NCBI RefSeq assembly: GCF_001625305.1
Contig: NW_017802469.1
Coordinates: 93,451 to 157,450 of the forward strand
Reading direction: 5' to 3'
Source: Branchiostoma belcheri
Lineage: Eukaryota; Chordata; Leptocardii; Amphioxiformes; Branchiostomatidae
Length of the DNA stretch: 64,000 bases
The position numbers were made by a program, and so were the translations under genes. The notes beneath the pieces are model-generated. The model worked only from the letters and a program-made list of their open reading frames with translations. It was not told the origin of the DNA and ran no database searches. Within the stretch, counting starts at the first letter, position 1. Each line of letters opens with the position of its first letter. This document shows positions 24,001 to 33,069 of this stretch, in pieces.

Positions 24001-27000
24001 CAACGACTGTCCCAGTAAGTTCAACTTAGATCCCTAAATAAACTTAGTCGAAGTTTCAATCATTGCTTTGGAATACTTTGTTAAGCACATAACAGCCTTC
24101 CACGTACATGTATAGTTAACCAAACCTGTCCTTGGTACTGAACGCCTTCCACATATAGTAAAACAATCCTGTCCTTGGTGCTGAACTCCTTCCATATGTA
24201 GTGAAACAAACCTGTGCTTGGTACTGAACGCCTTCCACAAACAGTAGAACGGACCTGTCCTTGGTGCTGAACGCCTTCCACACATAGTAAAACCAACCTG
24301 TTCCTGGTGCTGAACACTTTTCTACAAATGTTTTCAGCCCGACCTGACCTGTGGACTTTTGTTAAGAAAATGTTTGGAATTAAAAAAAAAACACTGTTGT
24401 GGCCCACTTACTTTTGACTTGTATTCAGTAATAGGCGTAATTTGATCTCTATATATTTTATCACGTTATATTCATTCTATTAGTTACATATAAAAACTTC
24501 AACTTCCCTATTTTCAAGAAGAGGGCTGCAGACAGTACCTTCTTGTTGTAATGATGAGAGAATCTACGCTGAACAATTGCATATGCATAATAGGGCAACG
24601 GGACCTCTCCTTGGTGCTGAAACAACGATCAATAGTTATAGTATCGTGCCGGAGATATTTACATTTCCAGTCACGCTGATTATGTAAAAGTTGATATTCT
24701 ATTATGATCATTATGAAATAAAAACTCAACTTTCTCTGACAACACTGGAATGAAATGGGACATACCACAAATTTTCGACTGACTCCTTCAACCTTGTTCA
24801 CGGAACGGACCCGTCTACTCTTGGAACGTGACGTCAGAGACACGTGACCGTAGTAGCGGGTCATACGTGCCAGATAACTTGTGTCGCCCCCCGTCTCTGT
24901 TCAGGGTAGGTCTGTGAGCTTTGATGTAGACCGCTAGCCTCTACCAGGCTTCGGGAGGCGGCTGGAAAAAGTAGAAATCGGGCAAATAGACAGATAGCAT
25001 GCCAGGAGAGTTTGTCTGCTGGGAGAGAACATTTTGCCGCCTCTACCAGGCTTCGGGAGGGTAATTTAGCTACTTGGCACCTATTAGATAGTGATTAGTG
25101 GACTTCAAAGAAATGGCGACCACAGGCTTCGGGTGCGGCAAACTGTTCTCTCCCAGCAGACAAACTCCTCTGGCATGTTATCTGTCTATTTGCCCGATTT
25201 CTACTCTTTCCAGCGGATTCCCGAAGCCTGGTAGAGGTTAGTAGACCGCCTCCTTCACCCCTCTTGCAGTTATGATCATCTTCCGTTTATCTTGCAGAGG
25301 ATGGTGTATGGGGTCCGTGGTCTGACTGGGGGGCATGTTCAGTGACGTGTGGCACAGGTGTGGAGAGGCGGGACCGTGGATGTGTGGGACCGGCTAACGG
25401 CGGGAAGGACTGTCATGGAGACAGGGAGGAGACCAGACGATGTACCAAGAAACCGTGTCCCGGTAAATATCTTTTTACAGTGACAGTTTCTTTCCCCATA
25501 CGGCCAAGCTGACAAGTGTTTCCCACTAACCTACAATCTACAGGCTTTCAAATCAAACGTTCACCGCCATCTCTTGACATAGCCATGTTTCTCTCATCTT
25601 TCTAGTTCAATGTCGACAAGTGGTCGTATAGGCCTTGTAGTGAACCACTCCGTTAAAAAAACTGTGACTTTCATCCCAAAATAATTTCATCGGGTTGGTA
25701 CAACATAGGATTCTTTTTTTATTGTTCACGCAGTATACAACACAAAGTAATAGGACACTCAAGTATCTAAGACTTATTTCAACTCTACCATTTACACATT
25801 ATATATTAGTAAATAGAAACCAATACGTAGAAAGTACAGATGATAATACATATATATATATATATGTGACACTAAGTAATGGAAAAACCAAAGATTTTGG
25901 AAGCACATGACTAATTTTCCACCCAATGACGTACGGAGTGAAAAGAAGCAGTGGATCATAGTTTGCAGAAAGTCTGTGTCTGTGGCGCCCCCGCCTCTGT
26001 TGAGGGATGGTTGTAATGCACTAATATAGATGGCCTCTTTACTCCCTCGTGCAAAACGTCCGATTCTGTGTCCAAGATTCTTACCTTGTCCAATGAGACT
26101 GAATGTCCTGATGTTGTTGTTCGGCAGTTGACGGTGTATGGGAGGAATGGGGTGAGTGGGAACAGTGTACGGAGACTTGCGGCAGCGGGGTGCAGTCCCG
26201 TCTCCGGAACTGCCGCGGACCGACCCACGGAGGGAGGGAGTGCAAAGGAGAGAACATCCAACTGCAACCGTGCAGCAACGGACCATGCCCAGGTGTGGTA
26301 TTATCTAACTGTACAAAAAGGGAACAATGTTTGAAATTTCAATATTAAGTTCCTGATGGCCCCACTACGTTCATGATGTTGAATCAGGACTTCTTATGCC
26401 ACACCAATTTAATTGGTTGTTTCTCGGATTTTTCAGAAAAAATTAGGAGCGACAGGGCGAAAATAAACAGGCCAAGGCACCCCATGATAGCCGGAAATCT
26501 TACAATATGAGCCATGAAGTGAACATACCAGGCTGGTTTATAATTAAAACAATAGATTTTGAACTTTTAATGAAACAAAATTGCATTGTTACGTTGAAAA
26601 ACTTAAGAACTAGGAAGAAGAGGACTTTTTTCAACCATTGGGGCCAAAATATGTCTTTCGTTGAGAATTTTGCAGTTCATTTAGAACCCAAAAAAAATCT
26701 TTTGCGAATCAGAGAAAAAATGGACAGGGCGATCCGAGAAGCAACAAATTAAATTGGTGTGGCCTTATCTAAAACGTTTACGTATGGTGGAGAAAGACCA
26801 GCAACTCTCCTCTAAAAAGTAATATTTGTATGCCCAGAAATGCCCGATCTTCAATCGCCAAGCCAATGCATTTGAGACTAAAAACCTATATTATTCCTTT
26901 GCTTTGCAACGTGGGGCCTCTATTACTAGAGTAATATATAGAACGTAGTTTGCCCTCCAGACGTTCCAAAATATTAGCAATTGTATAATAGACACCTCCT

Positions 27001-29918
27001 AGGCATAATGAATTCACTGGAAAACGAAGGCTTTTCTCCCTATCATGTGTCTTTGTTTTACAGTCGACGGAAGCTGGAAAGAGTGGTCTGACTGGACGGA
27101 GTGCTCGGCCACGTGCGGCGGGGGCAGGCAGCAGCGCGCCCGAGAGTGCGAGCCTCCCCTGCACGGTGGAGCGGCCTGCAAGGGCAACCGGCTGGACACT
27201 GAGTCGTGCAACACACACGACTGTCCATCGAAGCTGAAAAAAGGTTTTTGATAGCTTCTGGCCGATGAAATTGTACATATGCATTTGTTCACGGACTTCA
27301 GACTTTTCCCCTGTAGTAGAGAGGACCTGTCCTTGGTACTGAATGCATTTCAAATATGGTAGAACCTAACTTTCCCTGGTGCTGAACAACTTCCACATAT
27401 ATTAGAAGTCTTAGTCTTTCTTGGTACTGAACGCGTTCCGCATACAGTAGAACAAACCTGTCCTTGGTACTGAACGCCTTCCACATGTAGTAGAACGGAC
27501 CTGTCCTTGGTACTGAATACCTTCCACATAAGGTACAACAAACCTGTCCCTGGTGCTGAACGCCTTCCACATTTAATAGAACGGACCTGTCCTTGGTACT
27601 GAACGCCTTCCGTATATAGTAGAGCGGACCTGTCCTTAGTACTGAACGCCTTCCACATATAGTAAAACGGACCTGTCCTTGGTACTGAACGCCTATCACA
27701 TTGAGTAGAACGGACCTGTCCTTGGTGCTGAATGCCTTCCACATAGAGTAGAACGGACCTGTCCTTGGTACTGAACGCCTTCCATATATAGTGGAACGGA
27801 CCTGTCCTTCGTACTGAACACCTTCCGTACATAGTAGAAGGCATTCTTAGTACTGAACGCCTTCCACTTAAGGTACAACAAACCTGTTCTTGGTACTGAA
27901 CGCCTTCCCAAAATAGTAGAACGTACCTGTCCTTGGCGCTGAACGCCTTCCACATATAGTAGAACGGACCTATCCTTGGTACTGAACACTTTCCACATAT
28001 AGTAGAACGGACCTGTCCTTGGTAATGAACGCCTTCCGCATTTAATAGAACGGACCTGTCCTTAGTACTGAACGCCTTCCACATAGAGTAGAACGGACCT
28101 GTCCTTTGTACTGAACACCTTCCACATATACCAGAACACGCCTGTCCTTGGTACTGCACGCCTTCCATATATAGTATAACGGACCCGTCCTTGGTACTGA
28201 ACGCCTTCCATATATTTTCATATCATAGAACATACCCGTCCCTGGTACTGAACGCTTTCCACATATAGTAGAACGGACATGTCCTTGGTACTGAACGCCT
28301 TCCACAGGTAGTGAAACAAACCTGTCCTTGGTACTGAACGCCGTCCATATAACGTTACAGTAGAACAGATCTGTCCTTGATGCTGAAAGTCTTCCATACA
28401 TAGTAGAACGGACCTGTCCTTTGTGCTGAACACCTTCCACATGCAGTATAACCAACCTATTCCTGTTGCTGAACACTTCCTACAATTGTTTTCAGCCCGC
28501 CGTGACCTGTGGACCCGTAGCCTGACCGGGTGTCAGTGTTACTGGGACAACCGGCGGCGGGACTGTGCCTGCTGTGAGGACGGAGGGTGTCAGTGCACCC
28601 AGGACAACCCGCACCAGTGTGTCCGCTGTGGCTACGGTGCCGACTGTGGCAGACGTACGTTTTTTTGTGTGTTTATTAGGTCACACCGACTTAATTTTAT
28701 GGATGACATCCTCTGAAGACCCTGAAACTAGTGCGCGCCGGCGAATAAAAAAAATTCCGGCCCAAAAGAAAAATGCTACTAAATCACAGGAATACAAAGC
28801 TGGTATTGTGAATTTCCACCAGTACATATATAGCGACGTACATGACAAGCCGGCACATGCTGGCTTTTTGTGGAAGTTATGAATTTGCACTGTACGTATG
28901 TACTGAGTTCTTGAGTCATGGAGCATTGGTGCCATCGGTGCCATCCTCCAGGGTTATCACCGGCTCCGTATTGTCGCTAACTACCATGGGGTACCCAGGC
29001 CTAGAGCCAGGCTAGACGTGATGTTTTTCAATGCGCGCGTGGATACCATAAAATTAAGGCGGTGTGGCCTTACCGAAGGAAATATTGTTTTTGCTCTGTT
29101 TCCTCTTCTTCTCCAAACCAATAAGGTCAATGACCTGAACAAGACGTCTGTCACCATGGTAACTAGTGTTGGGTTGGTTACATCATGTTGCAATTTTATA
29201 GCAGGAGGGATTTAGACTCCTGTCTGACCAAATACATGAATGTGCTTGAGTATTAATAGAGCAGACCATATGCGAAGGTAAACACTATGAATTTGCTTTG
29301 CAAATGTTACCTTTCTAGTGTTAGTTTCTTCTTTTTTTCCGCTAGACTATTTCATTTCAGAAGAAGGGGAAGGGCTCGGTGGTTTTCACAGAAACGGTTA
29401 TAGCTAGAGAAGTTGACGTTAACGATATTTGGTATGTGGGTAAATGTCGGCAAAATGAAGGATAAGTTCGATTATAGGCCGCCCTCTTACAGCTTTCTGT
29501 TGTACTGCAGCAGATGTGTTGTACGGTTGTTTTTGTTGGTTTTTATATCGCGTATTGTGGACATCTTATTGGAGCTTTTGGTGTCGAAAGAAATGGGTTG
29601 GGTTGGGCGTTACCTGCAACTTTCTTGTAGTCTTTTTTGTCTGCGACTTTGGAAAAGAAGTACTGAAGAAGGGGTTGATGGAATTTCGTTTTCACTGAAA
29701 ATGTTTTCTGTGTCACAGATATGTACGCACCGGAGGATGGTGTGGACGGATGGACCAAGACAAGGACGGGCTGCGCATGCCCAGGAGGGGAGGGTCGCCA
29801 GTGCGCATGCTGCCAGAACGGCGGTTGCCCTTGCGGGGTAGAACGGCAGAAGAACCAGTGTGTGCTGTGCGGGAGCGAAGACAAACACTGCGGCAACAAA
29901 CCCCACATCTTTGGTTAA
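20966..29918 (+). CDS. secreted antistasin-like / five-TSP1 / twin 10-Cys protein (whole gene, 9 exons)
   Basis: Exons 20966-21044, 21833-21934, 22989-23159, 23850-24014, 25298-25462, 26128-26292, 27064-27243, 28496-28654 and 29719-29918 join without a frame break to 461 codons plus TAA. All eight introns are GT..AG and phase 1, so each inner exon is a symmetric module. Order: signal peptide (1-26), antistasin-like (27-60), TSP1 repeats (61-117, 118-172, 173-227, 228-282, 283-342), 10-Cys modules (343-395, 396-461). No transmembrane segment is seen. The product should be exported and disulphide-rich; TSP1 repeats usually bind matrix, glycosaminoglycans or receptors. Antistasin-like modules can inhibit serine proteases, but activity here is not shown. 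A partner, ligand or pathway cannot be read from the sequence. The start is the first ATG of the frame, with A at -3. Alternative 5' UTR exons are possible. Confidence 0.85.
21420..21808. mobile_element. TA-flanked MITE, family A
   Basis: Ends are AGGCCACACCGACTTAATTT and an inverted ..GGTGTTGCC, with ATGGATGACAT / ATGTCATCCAT sub-terminal. TA flanks both sides. It lies in intron 1 of the TSP1 gene, just before exon 2. Confidence 0.8.
21833..21934 (+). CDS. exon 2: antistasin-like module
   Basis: 34 residues with the pattern C-x4-C-x3-C-x2-GY-x2-DENGC-x2-C-x-C, typical of antistasin-like domains. The spacing DENGCYICVC is diagnostic. It is a single, short module; leech antistasins carry two or more. 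Acceptor TACATTAG and donor GAAG|GTGCGT. A MITE ends 24 bases upstream and another begins 14 bases downstream. Confidence 0.85.
21949..22134. mobile_element. 186-bp MITE, TA-flanked
   Basis: The inverted ends share GGTCACATTTCCAAA and continue with diverged GC-rich stretches, about 35 bases each, flanked by TA. It begins 14 bases after the exon 2 donor. Confidence 0.8.
22989..23159 (+). CDS. exon 3: TSP1 repeat 1
   Basis: 57 residues with tryptophan ladder WSPWTAW, CTKTCGGG, a basic R-S-R strand, GGKDC, and a final CNLKPCP; six cysteines. CTKTCGGG fits the O-fucosylation consensus C-x2-(S/T)-C-x2-G, and W-x2-W fits C-mannosylation (family knowledge). Donor CCTG|GTGGGG. Confidence 0.9.
23187..23655. 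repeat. CACT-rich satellite with ~125-bp higher-order unit
   Basis: CACTCACTCGCTCA-like text. CATCTGAAACTATCACT marks longer units at about 23292, 23414 and 23543. The first such phrase (ATCTGAAACTGTCGCACTCA, ~23180) lies just after exon 3, so the array seems to have grown from the intron's 5' edge. Confidence 0.85.
23850..24014 (+). CDS. exon 4: TSP1 repeat 2
   Basis: 55 residues with WSKWSSW, CTKSCGGG and six cysteines, ending NDNDCP. The middle is unusually Gly/Ala-rich (WADGAAGC) in place of the usual GG-x-x-C. Acceptor ATGCCAG, donor CCCA|GTAAGT. Confidence 0.9.
24093..24335. repeat. 43-bp minisatellite, short array
   Basis: About 5-6 units of ACCTGTCCTTGGTACTGAAC + GCCTTCCACA. It is the same unit as the long array at 27310-28480. 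Confidence 0.9.
24338..24356 (+). pseudogene. fossil of exon 8 start
   Basis: After GTTTTCAG, CCCGACCTGACCTGTGGAC matches the first 19 bases of exon 8 with one or two changes, then homology stops. The upstream minisatellite and acceptor also match those at exon 8. It is a partial duplicate (or deleted exon), not coding. Confidence 0.65.
24935..25240. mobile_element. 306-bp hairpin MITE, 9-bp TSD
   Basis: The arms of ~105 bases are inverted; the left end is TAGCCTCTACCAGG. The perfect 9-base duplication GTAGACCGC lies at 24926-24934 and 25241-25249. It lies in intron 4 of the TSP1 gene. Confidence 0.85.
25298..25462 (+). CDS. exon 5: TSP1 repeat 3
   Basis: 55 residues with WGPWSDW, CSVTCGTG, NGGKDCHG and six cysteines, ending TKKPCP. 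Acceptor TATCTTGCAG is strong; donor CCCG|GTAAAT. Confidence 0.9.
26128..26292 (+). CDS. exon 6: TSP1 repeat 4
   Basis: 55 residues with WEEWGEW, CTETCGSG, HGGRECKG and six cysteines, ending SNGPCP. This repeat is the most acidic in its tryptophan ladder. Donor CCAG|GTGTGG. Confidence 0.9.
26397..26764. mobile_element. MITE family B, copy 1
   Basis: It starts GCCACACCAATTTAATT and ends with the inverted AAATTAAATTGGTGTGGCC, flanked by TTAT/TTAT. It lies in intron 6 of the TSP1 gene. Confidence 0.85.
27064..27243 (+). CDS. exon 7: TSP1 repeat 5
   Basis: 60 residues with WKEWSDW, CSATCGGG, HGGAACKG and six cysteines, ending THDCP, plus a short basic linker SKLKK. The donor AAAG|GTTTTT is weak, but it keeps phase 1 and frame with exon 8. 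An alternative donor would change only the linker. Confidence 0.85.
27310..28480. repeat. 43-bp minisatellite, long array (~27 units)
   Basis: The consensus contains CGGACCTGTCCTTGGTACTG followed by AACGCCTTCCACATATAGTAGAA in overlapping reading. It fills intron 7 of the TSP1 gene and runs into the acceptor of exon 8. The long antisense frames here are an effect of the repeat: 43 is not a multiple of 3. Confidence 0.95.
28496..28654 (+). CDS. exon 8: 10-Cys module 1
   Basis: 53 residues. The pattern is WT-x4-GC-x-C-x8-CACC-x2-GGC-x-C-x7-QCV-x-CG-x4-CG, with ten cysteines. I cannot assign it to a named family. Acceptor TTGTTTTCAG follows directly after the 43-bp minisatellite. Donor AGAC|GTACGT. 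Confidence 0.8.
28678..29069. mobile_element. MITE family A, copy 2
   Basis: Ends are AGGTCACACCGACTTAATTT and an inverted ..AATTAAGGCGGTGTGGCC. It lies in intron 8 and is closely related to 21420-21808 over its interior. Confidence 0.8.
29095..29325. repeat. dispersed repeat E, copy 1
   Basis: It matches 59345-59585, sharing ..GTCTGTCACCAT.. and GAAGGTAAACAYTATGAATT. Its type is unknown. Confidence 0.7.
29719..29918 (+). CDS. exon 9: 10-Cys module 2 and stop
   Basis: 66 residues plus TAA. It has the same ten-cysteine pattern as exon 8 (WTKTRTGCAC, then QCACC, GGCPC, QCVLCG, HCG) and ends NKPHIFG. A charged linker (APEDGVDG) precedes it. The clear similarity to exon 8 indicates an exon duplication. 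Confidence 0.8.
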
Positions 29919-30056
29919 ACCTAAACACCTACTAATCTACAAGCAGATGTATGGCTTGCAATTGGCTAAGTGTTTAAAGCCGCATTTTGATCCTTTCTAG
30001 TGGAAGTGAAGAGAGGAAAACGCAAATCACGTTGAAATCGGCGTTTAAAAAGCGTC

Positions 30057-30260
30057 AGGCCACGCCAATTTAATTTGCTAGTTCTCGGATTTTTTTTCAG
30101 GAAAAGTATGAAGTGACAGGGCGAACAAAAATTTTAACAGGTCTAGGCATCCTATTATGAGCATTTTTGAGTTGATTCGGAACCAGAATCTTTTTTTTTG
30201 CAAATCAGAAAAAAATTAAGAGGCAAATCCGAGAACCAACAAATTAAATTGATGTAGCCT
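30057..30260. mobile_element. MITE family B, short copy
   Basis: Both ends are present (AGGCCACGCCAATTTAATTT; inverted AAATTAAATTGATGTAGCCT) but the middle is deleted. It lies ~140 bases after the TSP1 stop, possibly in the 3' UTR. Confidence 0.8.
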
Positions 30261-30372
30261 CAAAAACACGCGAAAAACAACGATTCAAACAAGCGTACAT
30301 CTGCTTGGAGATTGAACCAAGTGCAAGGATACACGCTTCACGTATGGTTACTTATTTATTGAATGTTATAAG

Positions 30373-30378
30373 AATAAA
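30373..30378 (+). terminator. candidate poly(A) signal 1
   Basis: AATAAA 455 bases after the TSP1 stop codon. A second AATAAA at 30567-30572 is followed by a GT-rich stretch and may be the better site. Confidence 0.3.
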
Positions 30379-30566
30379 TGAACAAGAGGAGGTTGTTCAA
30401 CGCTAACATAACGTTAACGTTATTAGATACTTAGATCATGACATCTTTGCTGTTGTGAGATAGCTCTTTCGTCTGCCGCCGTTCTAAGCATACAATGTCC
30501 GCCATAGTAATATTACGGACTCCTCATACTCTTGTCGCATGGAGGTGAACATATGTGTTTCACTCT

Positions 30567-30572
30567 AATAAA
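30567..30572 (+). terminator. candidate poly(A) signal 2
   Basis: AATAAA followed within 40 bases by GTACTTGTGGGTTT and TTTGTTTT, the GT-rich context expected of a cleavage site. Confidence 0.35.
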
Positions 30573-30626
30573 AGTCCCATGCTGTTGAAAATGAGTACTT
30601 GTGGGTTTAATTGCATTTGTTTTAGT

Positions 30627-30768
30627 TCACTCACTCACTCACTCACTCACTCACTCACTCACTCACTCACTCACTCACTCACTCACTCACTCACTCACTC
30701 ACTCACTCACCCACCCACCCACACTCACACTCACTCACTCACTCACTCACTCACTCACTCACACACAT
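30627..30768. repeat. (TCAC)n microsatellite
   Basis: Nearly uninterrupted TCAC over ~140 bases with a CCCACCCACCC break. Confidence 0.95.
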
Positions 30769-30775
30769 AGCGTTA

Positions 30776-31167
30776 GGCCATGTCGATTTGATTATATATG
30801 GATGACATCCACGCGCGCATGAATTTTCGTCCGTTTCCAAAAAAAGTTTTCGACCATACTGTACATCGTACAAAGTAGCTGCAAAATGAGCAAATATATG
30901 CCGTAACTTGGAAAAAAATATTCGAAACGATACTTATTTCGCAGAATGCCAAAATCCATTCCAAAGGACAAGAAGAAAATGTGAAGGAATGAAAATGAAG
31001 AGTCTATTTATCATTCACCATGCCAATAAAATATTACTCTGTGTGTTTGGTCACCTTCATGACCACCTAGGTTACTTTTTTTTCAAACTTTTTTTTTCAT
31101 TCGCACGCTCGCATCAGATTTGGGGTTCCCAGAGGATGTCATCCATATAATCAAATCAACATGGCCT
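30776..31167. mobile_element. MITE family A, copy 3
   Basis: Ends are GGCCATGTCGATTTGATTA and an inverted TAATCAAATCAACATGGCC, flanked by TA. Confidence 0.8.
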
Positions 31168-31199
31168 AATCGTGTAAATTTTTATTTATACCAATAGAC

Positions 31200-31560
31200 C
31201 AGTTAGATTTCATAATGAAGTGAACTTTTTTTTTTGTCCAAACTTCTTTTTTATTCGCACGCTCGCATCAGTTTTGGGGGTTCTCAGTGGATGTCATACC
31301 AAATCAACATGGCCTAACACACACCAGAAACAAAATTCGTATCCCCCGGGTCACAACGGACCAATGGAACAGTCCAGACCCATAGGTTTCATAATGAAGG
31401 CAACTTTTTTTATTCGCACGCTCGCATCAGTTTGGGGGGTTCCCAGGGGATGTCATCCATATAATCAAATCAACATGGCCTTACACACACTAGAAACAGA
31501 ATTCGTATCCCCCGGGTCGCAACGGACCAATGGAATAGTCCACAGCTCACGTGACGACAA
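31200..31560. repeat. ~180-bp tandem duplication of a family A end
   Basis: TTTCATAATGAAG starts at about 31207 and 31386. Each unit carries the right end of a family A MITE (CGCACGCTCGCATCAG..) and a GTATCCCCCGGGTC tract. Confidence 0.8.
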
Positions 31561-31941
31561 AGTGGACTTTAGAAATCAGGACAAAAGGAGAAGAAACATC
31601 AACAAAACGGTCGAGTGTTTCTATCTCGGAGTCTCTCCATCCGGGTTGGACGGTGTCAATCTTCATGTCTGCCCCTCCTCTGTCCTCATAACCGAGTCCT
31701 ACTCCCCTTGTTGACAAGATGTTCCCGCCACGCGGCCGCAGGTAAACAAACAAACAACAACAACAAACAACTGAAGGTACGTGTTTATTCAGGCGCCATT
31801 TTGGCTTTGCTGGGACCGGGTTTGCGAAGTTTTCCCGCGGCCTGGACACCTAAAACAGAAGGGACGAGGGATTGGATCCTACAGGACTCGAGAGAAGGTT
31901 TCACCGAACGGTTGCTGGTTTTCGGCGGGGCTGACAGCGAC

Positions 31942-32091
31942 ATGGAGCCGAGAGGGACCGCTCAGCTTGCCTCGGTGTGCCCGTCGTGCATGGTGACTCT
32001 CCCGAACCATACCCAACTCCAACACCACTGGATTCAGTACCACTGCAAAATTCCCGACGAAGAAGCCGATTCAGACGAAGGTCTTCCCACA
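31942..32091 (+). CDS. first coding exon, Rab5-effector-type C2H2 finger
   Basis: 50 codons from ATG 31942 to the donor CCACA|GTAAGC (phase 0). The sequence VCPSCMVTLPNHTQLQHHWI continues to QYH: C-x2-C-x12-H-x4-H. This spacing, the CP-x-C start and the following acidic stretch (PDEEADSDEG) resemble the N-terminal fingers of EEA1 and rabenosyn-5, which bind Rab5 on early endosomes. In rabenosyn-5 the finger is close to the N terminus, as here; in EEA1 it starts ~40 residues in. The 5' side is GC-rich and open upstream without another in-frame ATG, which suits a promoter-proximal exon. No following exon was recognised in the window, so the gene identity stays open. Confidence 0.55.
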
Positions 32092-32739
32092 GTAAGCCAT
32101 TTAACCCTTTCTATAATAAGTATAATTGTGTAGAATTGTTATTACAAAGTGTCAAATGGTTTACGTGTGCTCGTTTTGTTCAGCGTATTGTGTAAAAGGT
32201 GTTGTAGCAATCGACTCATAACACACGCCCCCACTTTCTTTGCAACGTGGGAACCCGGTGGTCGCGAGTTCTAATCCCAGTCCGCATTCCCTCTAGATTT
32301 AGTTTATAACCATTCCGTAGAAAACGTGTTAGTAAACGTCAAATCTTAAGCTAAAATTTTATGTTCTAAATGTTGAAATAAACACACATGCGATCGCGAA
32401 AAATGCTTGGGTGGGCGTTGCAAATTTAAGCCAATATAACCTCATAAAAATACTTTTCAGGTGAGTTTCTTGTATAATGTATGTGACACAGATCTCTTGT
32501 TTATGAATTTGCACCAGCTCTGTGCGAAGTTTCCCACGCGGTCATGTACTAGTGTAATTAGTGTGACACTGAAACTGACACTGTTTTGGAAATCAACAGG
32601 TGGTGTAAGGGTTTTCAAAGGAAAACAAGGATCAGTTTTAGGCCCAGTTTTATAGGATAACAGACACTTTGTGGGGTATTGGGTCTCACTTTTGTGGTGG
32701 GGCAACCAACTGGGAAGGTTTAGGGGGCATATCCCAGTT

Positions 32740-32982
32740 NNNNNNNNNNNNNNNNNNNNNNNNNNNNNNNNNNNNNNNNNNNNNNNNNNNNNNNNNNNNN
32801 NNNNNNNNNNNNNNNNNNNNNNNNNNNNNNNNNNNNNNNNNNNNNNNNNNNNNNNNNNNNNNNNNNNNNNNNNNNNNNNNNNNNNNNNNNNNNNNNNNNN
32901 NNNNNNNNNNNNNNNNNNNNNNNNNNNNNNNNNNNNNNNNNNNNNNNNNNNNNNNNNNNNNNNNNNNNNNNNNNNNNNNNNN
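32740..32982. other. assembly gap (243 N)
   Basis: A run of N, flanked by G-rich text (GGGGGCATATCCCAGTT and AGGGGGTAATGGGGTC), so a G-rich tandem repeat may be hidden in it. Confidence 0.99.
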
Positions 32983-33069
32983 AGGGGGTAATGGGGTCAC
33001 AAGGGGGTATAGGTAGCTACATGGGTGGTGTGAGAAAGGGAGTGTGTGTGTGCTACATTGTTTCAAAAC

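Noticed and set aside
27350-28168. 272-residue minus-strand ORF rich in EGVQYQGQVRS
   Set aside because: It is the translation of the 43-bp minisatellite. The frame stays open because the unit lacks stops on that strand, and the same text appears in all three frames.
29413-29841. 142-residue ORF overlapping exon 9 in another frame
   Set aside because: Exon 9 is supported by its Cys pattern and by phase agreement with exon 8; this frame crosses the intron and the acceptor.
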